Source: an uncultured Sphingorhabdus sp. (GTDB taxonomy: Bacteria > Pseudomonadota > Alphaproteobacteria > Sphingomonadales > Sphingomonadaceae). Taken from it: a stretch of DNA of 8,493 bases. The stretch covers positions 1-8,493 of the forward strand of contig CALMYW010000447.1 of NCBI GenBank assembly GCA_937873665.1. Direction: 5' to 3'. The position numbers were made by a program, and so were the translations under genes. The notes beneath the pieces are model-generated. The model did not search any database and was not told the DNA's origin. It saw only the letters and a program-made list of their open reading frames with translations. Positions 1-6,223 of the stretch are shown here, piece by piece; position 1 is the first letter of the stretch, and the number at the start of each line of letters is the position of its first letter.

Positions 1-537
1 TCATCCGTCCCTGTCTTTGCGGCGGTGGGAACGATCGAGCCACGGAAGAACTATCCGATGCTTCTGAGGGTATTTGAAGAGCTCTGGCAACAAGGCATTT
101 CTGCGCATCTACTGATCGCGGGGCGCGCAACTGCAGAAGAACGAAATTTTGTAGAAAAGCTTAGACGGCACACAGAACAGGGAAGTAAGTTACTGACACT
201 GTTCGATGCGAATGATCAAGAGTTGGCGCACGTGTATGCCCATGCTCGGGCATTGGTGGTGCCATCGCTCGCAGAAGGCTTTGGATTGCCGTTGGTGGAG
301 GCGCGGGCGCGCGGCTGCCCGGTAATTGCCAGCGACTTGCCTGCATTTTTTGAATTGCAAGATTTAGGTATTTCCTTCTTTCCCCAGAATTCTGAGCAGG
401 CTTTGACTAAGGTGGTGATTGAATTTGCCACTAAGAGTCGATCCGCAGAAAGTGCTCCTGTTCGGGCATCCCCCTGGAGGGAGTCCGCTGAGGAGCTCCT
501 TTCTTTCGCGACGGTAGTGCGCAATGGCATCCTCTGA
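1..537 (+). CDS. GT4-family glycosyltransferase, C-terminal part (5' end outside window)
   Basis: The reading frame is open from base 1 to the TGA at 535-537, giving 178 residues; the N-terminal acceptor-binding Rossmann domain lies to the left of the window. What remains is a GT-B C-terminal nucleotide-sugar-binding domain. It opens with VGTIEPRKNY (visible residues 9-18; R15 and K16 are the usual phosphate-contacting pair). The GT4 E-x7-E signature sits at E92 and E100 (AEGFGLPLVE), followed by GCPVIASD. The tail from about residue 155 (SPWRES...) is a normal family ending, so the 3' end looks intact. GT4 enzymes with this start of the C-domain are often mannosyl- or related transferases in O-antigen clusters, but the sugar cannot be read from the sequence. 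It presumably acts at the cytoplasmic face of the inner membrane on the lipid-linked repeat unit. GT4 membership is near certain; specificity is unknown. Confidence 0.93.
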   Translation, partial: SSVPVFAAVGTIEPRKNYPMLLRVFEELWQQGISAHLLIAGRATAEERNFVEKLRRHTEQGSKLLTLFDANDQELAHVYAHARALVVPSLAEGFGLPLVEARARGCPVIASDLPAFFELQDLGISFFPQNSEQALTKVVIEFATKSRSAESAPVRASPWRESAEELLSFATVVRNGIL

Positions 538-656
538 CCGTCCAACGCCGGGCCGTACACGCCGGCACCGCCCGATATTTGCCCTTGGCGATAGAACCCC
601 GACCGCACTACGGCGCTGGTTACATGATGAGGCTGCAATTGGGTTAATGTCCTGTA
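538..656. other. 119-base spacer between a glycosyltransferase and wzx
   Basis: This is the only junction of more than 35 bases between complete genes in the window. I see no convincing promoter pair, no stem followed by a T-run, and no strong Shine-Dalgarno sequence in front of wzx. An open frame beginning with ATG at 524 runs through the spacer into wzx (to 781), but its product resembles no family I know and most of it is the wzx shadow frame. The spacer may hold a weak internal promoter, a processing site, or the scar of a lost gene; none of these is demonstrated. Confidence 0.5.
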
Positions 657-1904
657 ATGAGTCTACTACGCAAAAATATCGCGACCCTTCTGGCCTGGCA
701 GGCGACGACCAATCTGCTGCCGCTGATCACCTTTTCCTATCTCACACGTACATTGAATCCAGAAGGTTTTGGCCTGCTTAGCTTCACCCAAGGAATCATT
801 GCCTATGCGGTGCTGCTGGCTGACTGGGGCTTTGGAATCAGTGCCAGTCAACAAGTGGCCAGGCAGCAGCATGACGCTGCGGCAATTTCGCGGATTTTCT
901 GGGACACCATGCTGGCCAAGGTTCTGCTTGTTTTGGTGTCACTTCTGTTGTTGCTGCTGGTGTTGGTGCTGATCCCACGCCTGCGTGCGCAAATGGACTT
1001 GCTGCTGGTGATGTGGTTGTTGGCACCTGCCGCGGTTTTTATGCCCGCCTGGCTCTTGCAGGGGCTGGAGAAGATGGGGGGCTTTGCCACTTCCAGTGTG
1101 CTGGGAAGTATTTGCACCATTCCATTGATATTTTGGCTGGTGCAGGGGCCCGGAGACGTCTTGCTGGCGGGCCTAATTCAGGTGCTGGCCTCGACCATCT
1201 CGGCGGCGGTTGGTCTGGTGGGGGTATATCGATTGGGCGTCATTCGCTGGCGCCGCCCGTCCGTGTTGGGCGCTTTCGAACAGATACGACAGGGGGGACA
1301 TGTATTCATGGCCTCGGCAGCGATCACTTTTTACACGACGAGTAACACAGTCATTCTGGGAGCGGTTGCCGGCGTGCGTGAGGTTGGCATGTTTACTGGC
1401 GCTGACAAGCTGCGAACGGCAGCCCAAGGACTGTTGAATCCGCTGAGTATGGCGGTGTTCCCACGCGCTAACGCGGTGATGGCGCAGTCGCAGGAAAAGG
1501 GCATGGCCCTCCTGCGCAATGTCTTGTGGATTCAAGGTTCGGTGGGCGTGCTCATCAGCTTGGCGCTTTGGGTGGTGGCAGAGTGGCTTCTGCCGATGAT
1601 CCTAGGGGCAGGCTATGAGGATGCGCGTCTCGTCTTGCGATGGTTAGCCATCATCCCCACGATGATTGCTCTCAACAACGTTTTTGGCATGCAAGTAATG
1701 TTGGCGCTTGGGCGGCAAAGAGCATTTACCCGCATTCTGGTGACATCCAGCATGCTCAACATGCTGCTGGTCTTTCCGTTGGCAAGTTGGTACGGCGCTG
1801 CTGGCGTTGCCGCCACCATGGCCTTGGTCGAGGTTTTTGTCACGCTGGTGATGGCTGCCTACATCGTGCATACAGGCATCCCCCTTTTCCGACGGTTAGG
1901 ATGA
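657..1904 (+). CDS. wzx: Wzx-type O-antigen/polysaccharide flippase (MOP superfamily)
   Basis: This is a 415-residue polytopic membrane protein, the usual size for Wzx, which moves the undecaprenyl-diphosphate-linked repeat unit across the inner membrane. The N-terminus (MSLLRKNIATLLAWQ...) leads into the first membrane segment and the loop LTRTLNPEGFGLLSF (about residues 29-43), a typical polysaccharide-biosynthesis-protein motif. Very hydrophobic stretches follow at about 88-106, 116-134, 150-162, 168-190, 215-238, 290-315, 330-350, 360-376 and 383-405, consistent with 10-14 helices. The sequence ADKLRTAAQGLLNPLSMAVFPR (split here as residues 249-258 and 259-270) is a conserved region of the second half. 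ATG 657 is the first possible ATG, because an in-frame TAA lies at 645-647; the ribosome site is weak. The stop overlaps the glf start (ATGA). Substrate specificity cannot be inferred. A Wzx rather than an ABC exporter points to Wzx/Wzy-type assembly. Confidence 0.93.
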   Translation: MSLLRKNIATLLAWQATTNLLPLITFSYLTRTLNPEGFGLLSFTQGIIAYAVLLADWGFGISASQQVARQQHDAAAISRIFWDTMLAKVLLVLVSLLLLLLVLVLIPRLRAQMDLLLVMWLLAPAAVFMPAWLLQGLEKMGGFATSSVLGSICTIPLIFWLVQGPGDVLLAGLIQVLASTISAAVGLVGVYRLGVIRWRRPSVLGAFEQIRQGGHVFMASAAITFYTTSNTVILGAVAGVREVGMFTGADKLRTAAQGLLNPLSMAVFPRANAVMAQSQEKGMALLRNVLWIQGSVGVLISLALWVVAEWLLPMILGAGYEDARLVLRWLAIIPTMIALNNVFGMQVMLALGRQRAFTRILVTSSMLNMLLVFPLASWYGAAGVAATMALVEVFVTLVMAAYIVHTGIPLFRRLG

Positions 1905-3016
1905 GCGTGAAATACGATTATTTGATCGTCGGAGCCGGTTTTGCCGGCAGTGTTTGCGCTGAACGACTTGCCGCCGCAGGCAAACGAGTTCTGCTGATTG
2001 ATCGTCGTCCTCATATTGGAGGAAACGCCTACGACGAAATGGATAAACATGGTGTACTGGTTCATCCTTACGGGCCACATATCTTCCATACCAATAGCAA
2101 GCGCATATTCGAATACCTGAGCCGATTCACTGACTGGCGATTCTATGAACATCGCGTGCTCGCAAAAGTGGGGGACGAACTGTTACCTATTCCTATAAAC
2201 CGAACGACGATCAACCGTCTGTACGGGCTTTCGCTTGACGAAGAGGGCGTGAAAACCTTTCTGGAAAAACAGAAGGAGCCGCGAGAAACGATACGCACCA
2301 GCGAGGATGTGGTGCTCAGCAGTGTCGGTCGTGATCTGTGCGAGAAATTTTTCCGTGGCTATACACGCAAACAATGGGCTTTGGACTTATCGGAGTTGGC
2401 CACAAGCGTGGCTGCCCGGATTCCTACTCGCTGCAATGATGATGATCGGTATTTCACCGATGTTTTCCAGTTCATGCCGGCACAGGGTTATTCAAAAATG
2501 TTCGCGGCAATGTTGGTCAATCCTCTGATCGACATTCAAGTCGGTGTGGACTTTCGGTCAGTTCGCACTCAGGCCGATTATGGACACCTAATCTACACTG
2601 GCCCCATAGACGCTTTTTTCGATTTTTGCTTTGGCCGCCTGCCGTATCGCAGTCTGCGTTTCGAGCATGAACACCTGCCATATTGCGATCACTACCAGAT
2701 CGTCGGCACGGTGAACTATCCGAATGATCATGCTTACACGCGCATCACCGAATTCAAGCACCTCACTGGCCAGGTACATGCAGGGAGCTCTGTCGTCCGG
2801 GAGTATCCGACGGACGATGGCGACCCGTACTACCCCATCCCCCGTTCTGAAAATGAGGCATTATTCAATCGCTATGAGGAACTGGCAAAGCAAGAGGAGC
2901 GCGTCACGTTCTTGGGTAGGCTCGCCCAGTACCGCTACTACAACATGGATCAGGTGGTGGCCGCCGCGTTGGTGGCAGTCAAGCGCCTGCTTGAACCTCA
3001 GGGAGCTGCAGCATGA
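1901..3016 (+). CDS. glf: UDP-galactopyranose mutase
   Basis: This flavoenzyme interconverts UDP-Galp and UDP-Galf, supplying galactofuranose. The product is 371 residues, typical of bacterial Glf. Visible features are the FAD dinucleotide fold (VGAGFAGSVCAERLA, from residue 10) with acidic end LIDRRPHIGGNAYD (32-45); the Glf hallmark HPYGPHIFHTN (55-65); GYTRKQWALDLSEL (153-166, with the substrate-stacking tryptophan at 159); ARIPTRCNDDDRYF (172-185); YTGPIDAFFD (232-241); YTRITEFKHL (279-288, conserved Arg 281); and GRLAQYRYYNMDQ (339-351), which binds FAD and substrate. The frame is open further upstream (from 1640), but that stretch is the wzx coding region read in another frame; ATG 1901 directly precedes the MSVKYDYLIVGAG start expected for the family and forms an ATGA overlap with the wzx stop. 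The upstream neighbour is a flippase and the downstream ones are glycosyltransferases, so Galf is probably part of the repeat unit. Identification is secure. Confidence 0.98.
   Translation: MSVKYDYLIVGAGFAGSVCAERLAAAGKRVLLIDRRPHIGGNAYDEMDKHGVLVHPYGPHIFHTNSKRIFEYLSRFTDWRFYEHRVLAKVGDELLPIPINRTTINRLYGLSLDEEGVKTFLEKQKEPRETIRTSEDVVLSSVGRDLCEKFFRGYTRKQWALDLSELATSVAARIPTRCNDDDRYFTDVFQFMPAQGYSKMFAAMLVNPLIDIQVGVDFRSVRTQADYGHLIYTGPIDAFFDFCFGRLPYRSLRFEHEHLPYCDHYQIVGTVNYPNDHAYTRITEFKHLTGQVHAGSSVVREYPTDDGDPYYPIPRSENEALFNRYEELAKQEERVTFLGRLAQYRYYNMDQVVAAALVAVKRLLEPQGAAA
3000..3005 (+). promoter_or_regulatory. Strong ribosome binding site for the GT4 gene at 3013
   Basis: AGGGAG, seven bases before ATG 3013, lies inside the last codons of glf. 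It is the best Shine-Dalgarno match among the overlapping junctions here, where most downstream genes have only weak sites and probably depend on coupling to translation of the preceding gene. Confidence 0.75.
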
Positions 3017-4230
3017 GCAAGAAGATTGACTTGTTGCTGCCACCCCTGCATCGCCAGCATTTCTCTGGCGGTGTATGGTGCTTGATTCAGTACGCACGTG
3101 GCCTCGCGAACCAAGGCTACGACGTACGCATTGTGCCCATGCTCCCAAGTCCTCGTCCGGAATGGGCGCCTGAAGTGGACGGTCTGACGTTCGTCACGGA
3201 AGAGCGGGCGCCGCATTCCCGTCTCTTTGCCATGACCTGGTCGCTGACCAGGAGCCTGTTGCCAGCGCTGCTATTTTTCAGGAAAAAGCAGCTGCTCAGA
3301 ACAGTGCTGGACTTCTTGATCGCTTTCGAGCAGCTTTTTGCTCCGTTTCTGCCGTTCGAGTTCTACCGTGCACATGCATTGGCCTACATCCGTTCAAAGG
3401 CGCGTGAGACGGATGTAGTAATTGCAACTTTCTACGAGACTGCGGTTGCAGCCAAGTTCTATCCGGCAACGCGCCGCTTGTATTTCTGTCAACATCTGGA
3501 GGTTTTGTTCTACCGGGACATGGTGTGGGGTGATTTGTCTCGTATCGATGCCGAGATCTCCTATCTTTTGGATCTGGAAGTGGTCGCAAACTCCAGCTGG
3601 TTACGCCAAAAGCTTGCAGAGCGTGGGCTTCAAGCCAAGCTATGCTGCAACGCCATCAACAAGGAGTTCTTCTCGCCGCCAGCGCAGCCAGCGACGCGCA
3701 AGGCGGGAGAGCTCATCCTCATCAGCTATGGCGGCCGAAATGTGGACTGGAAAGGTTTTGAGGAGATGGCCAAAGCGGTAGCCATTGCGCGAGCAGCCTG
3801 CCCTGATTTACACATTGCCTGGCGGGTTTTCGGCGTTGCCGCGTTGCCACCGGAGAATGCCATCGCCACTTATGAGGACTTGGGCTTTCTTCAGCAGCAC
3901 GAGCTAGGGGATGCATATCGGAATGCCGATATCCTGCTCAGTGCCTCATGGTATGAGAGCTTTCCATTGTTCCCGCTGGAAGCCATGGCCTGTGGCCTGC
4001 CGGTTATCGCCACCCAGCCAGGGACCGAAGATTTCTGTCGTCATCTCGAGACAGCCTACGTGGTGACGCCACGCGATGAACGGAGTATTGCCGCTGGCAT
4101 TATCACCTTGGCCAAGGATAAGGCGTTGCGTGAGCGTATTGCTGCCGCCGGTCTCGCGGAATCGCTGCGCTTTGACTGGCCGCGTTCGGTTGCTCGCATG
4201 CAGGCGATTATCGAGGGTGCAGATGAGTGA
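3013..4230 (+). CDS. GT4-family glycosyltransferase, directly coupled to glf
   Basis: The product is 405 residues, full length for a GT-B enzyme. The N-domain starts with KIDLLLPPLHRQHFSGGV (4-21), whose GG loop is typical of GT4, then QYARGLANQGYDVRIVPM. Residues about 72-125 are rich in Leu and Phe with interspersed Arg/Lys and probably form the helical, membrane-facing part of this domain. VVIATFYETA (135-144) and EVVANSSWLRQKL (189-201) are normal GT4 landmarks. In the C-domain, SYGGRNVDWKGFE (238-250) carries the phosphate-binding R242 and K247, and the E-x7-E pair is E315/E323 (YESFPLFPLEAMACGLPVIA). The family's usual PNG(I/V)D motif is altered to CNAIN (212-216). ATG 3013 overlaps the glf stop and has a strong ribosome site. 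The coupling to glf makes it one candidate for a transferase that uses or extends Galf, but this is context only. Donor and linkage are unknown. Confidence 0.9.
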   Translation: MSKKIDLLLPPLHRQHFSGGVWCLIQYARGLANQGYDVRIVPMLPSPRPEWAPEVDGLTFVTEERAPHSRLFAMTWSLTRSLLPALLFFRKKQLLRTVLDFLIAFEQLFAPFLPFEFYRAHALAYIRSKARETDVVIATFYETAVAAKFYPATRRLYFCQHLEVLFYRDMVWGDLSRIDAEISYLLDLEVVANSSWLRQKLAERGLQAKLCCNAINKEFFSPPAQPATRKAGELILISYGGRNVDWKGFEEMAKAVAIARAACPDLHIAWRVFGVAALPPENAIATYEDLGFLQQHELGDAYRNADILLSASWYESFPLFPLEAMACGLPVIATQPGTEDFCRHLETAYVVTPRDERSIAAGIITLAKDKALRERIAAAGLAESLRFDWPRSVARMQAIIEGADE

Positions 4231-4245
4231 TCTGAGGACTGCGGC

Positions 4246-4252
4246 AAGAGGG
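4246..4252 (+). promoter_or_regulatory. Ribosome binding site supporting the TTG start at 4260
   Basis: AAGAGGG lies seven bases before TTG 4260, the ideal distance. The nearest ATG in the same frame (4272) is 19 bases away from it and has no purine-rich site of its own. This favours the rare TTG start for the following GT2 gene; ATG 4272 remains the alternative and would cost four residues. Confidence 0.55.
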
Positions 4253-4259
4253 TTTCGCG

Positions 4260-5198
4260 TTGAGCCGAAATATGGCAAAGGTAATTCAGAAAATCAGTAA
4301 GTCTCCAACGAGTGACGAATCGGTTCTGGCGGTTGTCGTTACGTACCAACCAGACGAGACTTTGATACAACACCTTCGGGCCCTTCGGGAGCAGGTCAGC
4401 AGTGTTGTCGTTGTGGACAACGGTTCAACAAACGTTAACGCTATCAAACTAGCTGCTTCGCTAGTTGGCTGCAGACTAATCAAGAACGAATCGAATCTGG
4501 GAATTGCGAGCGCCCTGAATCAAGGTGCCGCCATAGCGATGGCAGAAGGGTTTGCCTGGTTGGCAACATTCGACCAAGACAGTCAAGTCACACCCGGAAT
4601 GGTTTCTGGTTTGCTGGCCCTGCACAGTGAACACCCGATGAAAGATGATATTGGTGTGATGGTGGCCTTTCATCGTGACAGGGAAACGGGCGGAAACTAC
4701 GACGACCCAAGAGATGTGATCACTGAATATGACGAATGGATGCTCCTGCGCACAACCATTACTTCTGGGAGTCTGGTATCCGCCGCGGCCCTGCGTGCGG
4801 TTGGACCATTCGACGATGCCCTATTCATCGACTATGTTGACCATGATTTTTACATGCGCTGTCGTCAGCGGGGTTTCCTTATCGTCGGTGCAAAGCATCA
4901 TGTCCTTGATCACTCCTTGGGCCACGCTACGCTTCACCGTCTTTTTGGCAGGCGCGTGATCTGCTCCAACCATTCGGCGCTTAGGCGGTACTACATGACT
5001 CGCAACCGACTGGAGGTCTACTGGCGGTATGCAGCCTTTGAGCCAAAATGGTGCGTAATGGGGACTTGGCGACTGTTGATTGGCAGCGTCATTTTGCTCG
5101 TTTTCGAGGTAGATGGTCGCAACAAGCTGCGCGCCATGCTCAAGGGCGCCTGGCACTTTGTGACGCGCCAGTTTGGGCGCTTGGACGGCTTCCCGTGA
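4260..5198 (+). CDS. GT2-family glycosyltransferase, rhamnosyltransferase-like
   Basis: The product is 312 residues from TTG 4260 (308 from ATG 4272), the usual length of the RfbF/RgpB-like rhamnosyltransferase group. The GT-A fold is clear: VLAVVVTYQPDETL (22-35), VVVDNGSTN (50-58), NLGIASALNQG (79-89), then the metal-binding FDQDSQVTP (104-112); DQDS is a hallmark of this group. ITSGSLVSAAALRAVGPFD (167-185) and IDYVDHDFYMRCRQRG (190-205) provide the acceptor loop and probable catalytic Asp cluster. A hydrophobic stretch (272-282) near the C-terminus suggests membrane association. Members typically transfer L-rhamnose from dTDP-L-rhamnose, but no rml genes are in the window, so rhamnose specificity is inferred from family resemblance. 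Unlike its neighbours, this gene does not overlap the one before (29 bases lie between stop and TTG), and its base composition is among the lowest in GC here. The 3' end overlaps the next gene (GTGA). Confidence 0.88.
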   Translation: MSRNMAKVIQKISKSPTSDESVLAVVVTYQPDETLIQHLRALREQVSSVVVVDNGSTNVNAIKLAASLVGCRLIKNESNLGIASALNQGAAIAMAEGFAWLATFDQDSQVTPGMVSGLLALHSEHPMKDDIGVMVAFHRDRETGGNYDDPRDVITEYDEWMLLRTTITSGSLVSAAALRAVGPFDDALFIDYVDHDFYMRCRQRGFLIVGAKHHVLDHSLGHATLHRLFGRRVICSNHSALRRYYMTRNRLEVYWRYAAFEPKWCVMGTWRLLIGSVILLVFEVDGRNKLRAMLKGAWHFVTRQFGRLDGFP

Positions 5199-6223
5199 CA
5201 AAGCAGAGTAACTGCAAGAGCGAGGAAACTGCAATCCTGGGCGCTGTCATCAATTGGAACGGCTGGCGTGACACGGTGCGCTGTGTGGAAAGCCTAATTG
5301 AGCAAAATGGGCCGTCGTTCCAATTGGTGATATGCGACAACGGGTCAAGTGACGATTCCGTTAGGCAGCTGTCCGACTGGCTGGCGAGTCAAGCCGTTTC
5401 TTCCGCTCAATTCCATACGATCCCGCGTCCAGACATTCATGCGACCCGCTTCAATGGGGCGTTCAGCACAACTTTGAAGACGGTTTACCTTTTGCGACTG
5501 CCAAAGAATATGGGATACGCGGGCGCAATCAACCAGTGCATAGATTGGGGCCGCCAGGCATTGATGGCTCGCCATTTCTGGCTGCTCAATAACGATGTGA
5601 AGGCTGATCCGCAAGCGCTTGCCCAACTCGTCGAGGCGACCCGTTTCGCGCCCGACATCGGCTTGTGCGGCTCCGTGCTGCTGGACTGGGACCATCCTGA
5701 AACTGTGCAGGCCATCGGCGGGGTATATCGGCGCTATCTGGCCGTGGGGCAGCACATGCAGGTGCTCCCAGCCGCGTCAGATAAGTATGGAGGTGCTTTC
5801 TTCGACATCGACTATCCGGTCGGAGCTTCCCTCTTTGTGACGCAGAAATACCTTGATGCAGTTGGCTTGATGGACGACGCTTACTTTCTCTACTATGAAG
5901 AAATGGATTGGGCAGAGCGCGGGCGGCGTCTCGGCTTCCGCCCGGCCGTGGCACTCAGGAGCTTGGTGCAACACAAGGAAGGGGCCAGCACGGGTTCTCA
6001 CGGGGGCGTCAGAAACAAGTCCATTTTGTCCGAGCGCTACGGCGTGATTAATCGACTTCGGATCACGCAAAAATTCTGGCCACAATATCTGCCAGTGGTC
6101 TGGTGCAGCCTGTGGCTCGTGACGCTGGATCGACTAATTCATGGAGAATGGGACCGCGCTGGATTGGTACTGAAACTAATGTTTTCTCCTTGGCTTTGGA
6201 TGCTGCGCAGAAAACATGATTAG
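5195..6223 (+). CDS. GT2-family glycosyltransferase (COG1216-type)
   Basis: The product is 342 residues from GTG 5195. The frame is open further upstream (from 5048), but that part is the shadow of the preceding gene; GTG 5195 overlaps its TGA and puts the first beta strand (ILGAVINWNG) at residue 14, as expected. GT-A motifs are VICDNGSSDDS (45-55), KNMGYAGAINQ (104-114), LLNNDVKADPQALAQL (130-145, the NND metal-site variant), YPVGASLFVTQKYLDAVGLMDD (207-228, two pieces in order) and FLYYEEMDWAERGRRLGF (231-248) with the ExxD-like catalytic region, then HKEGAST (260-266). About 35 extra residues (60-98) separate the first acidic motif from the NLGFAGG-type motif, longer than in many relatives. 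The C-terminal 50 residues contain a hydrophobic segment (298-314) that likely sits at the membrane. The family includes WbbL-like rhamnosyltransferases, but specificity is not readable. It overlaps the next gene by eight bases. Confidence 0.9.
   Translation: MTKQSNCKSEETAILGAVINWNGWRDTVRCVESLIEQNGPSFQLVICDNGSSDDSVRQLSDWLASQAVSSAQFHTIPRPDIHATRFNGAFSTTLKTVYLLRLPKNMGYAGAINQCIDWGRQALMARHFWLLNNDVKADPQALAQLVEATRFAPDIGLCGSVLLDWDHPETVQAIGGVYRRYLAVGQHMQVLPAASDKYGGAFFDIDYPVGASLFVTQKYLDAVGLMDDAYFLYYEEMDWAERGRRLGFRPAVALRSLVQHKEGASTGSHGGVRNKSILSERYGVINRLRITQKFWPQYLPVVWCSLWLVTLDRLIHGEWDRAGLVLKLMFSPWLWMLRRKHD

Noticed and set aside
524..781. 85-residue + strand frame beginning at the end of the first GT4 gene
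   Set aside because: Its second half is wzx in another frame and the first half resembles nothing I know; it has no good ribosome site.
1640..1900. Upstream in-frame extension of glf giving a 458-residue protein
   Set aside because: The extension lies entirely in the wzx coding region, and its product has no family character; the conserved Glf start begins at ATG 1901.
4447..4466. Perfect 7-bp inverted repeat with a 6-base loop (AACTAGC / GCTAGTT)
   Set aside because: It lies inside the GT2 coding region, is not followed by a T-run, and is short enough to arise by chance.
5048..5194. Upstream in-frame extension of the second GT2 gene
   Set aside because: It overlaps the end of the preceding GT2 gene in another frame, and the GT-A fold begins only after GTG 5195.
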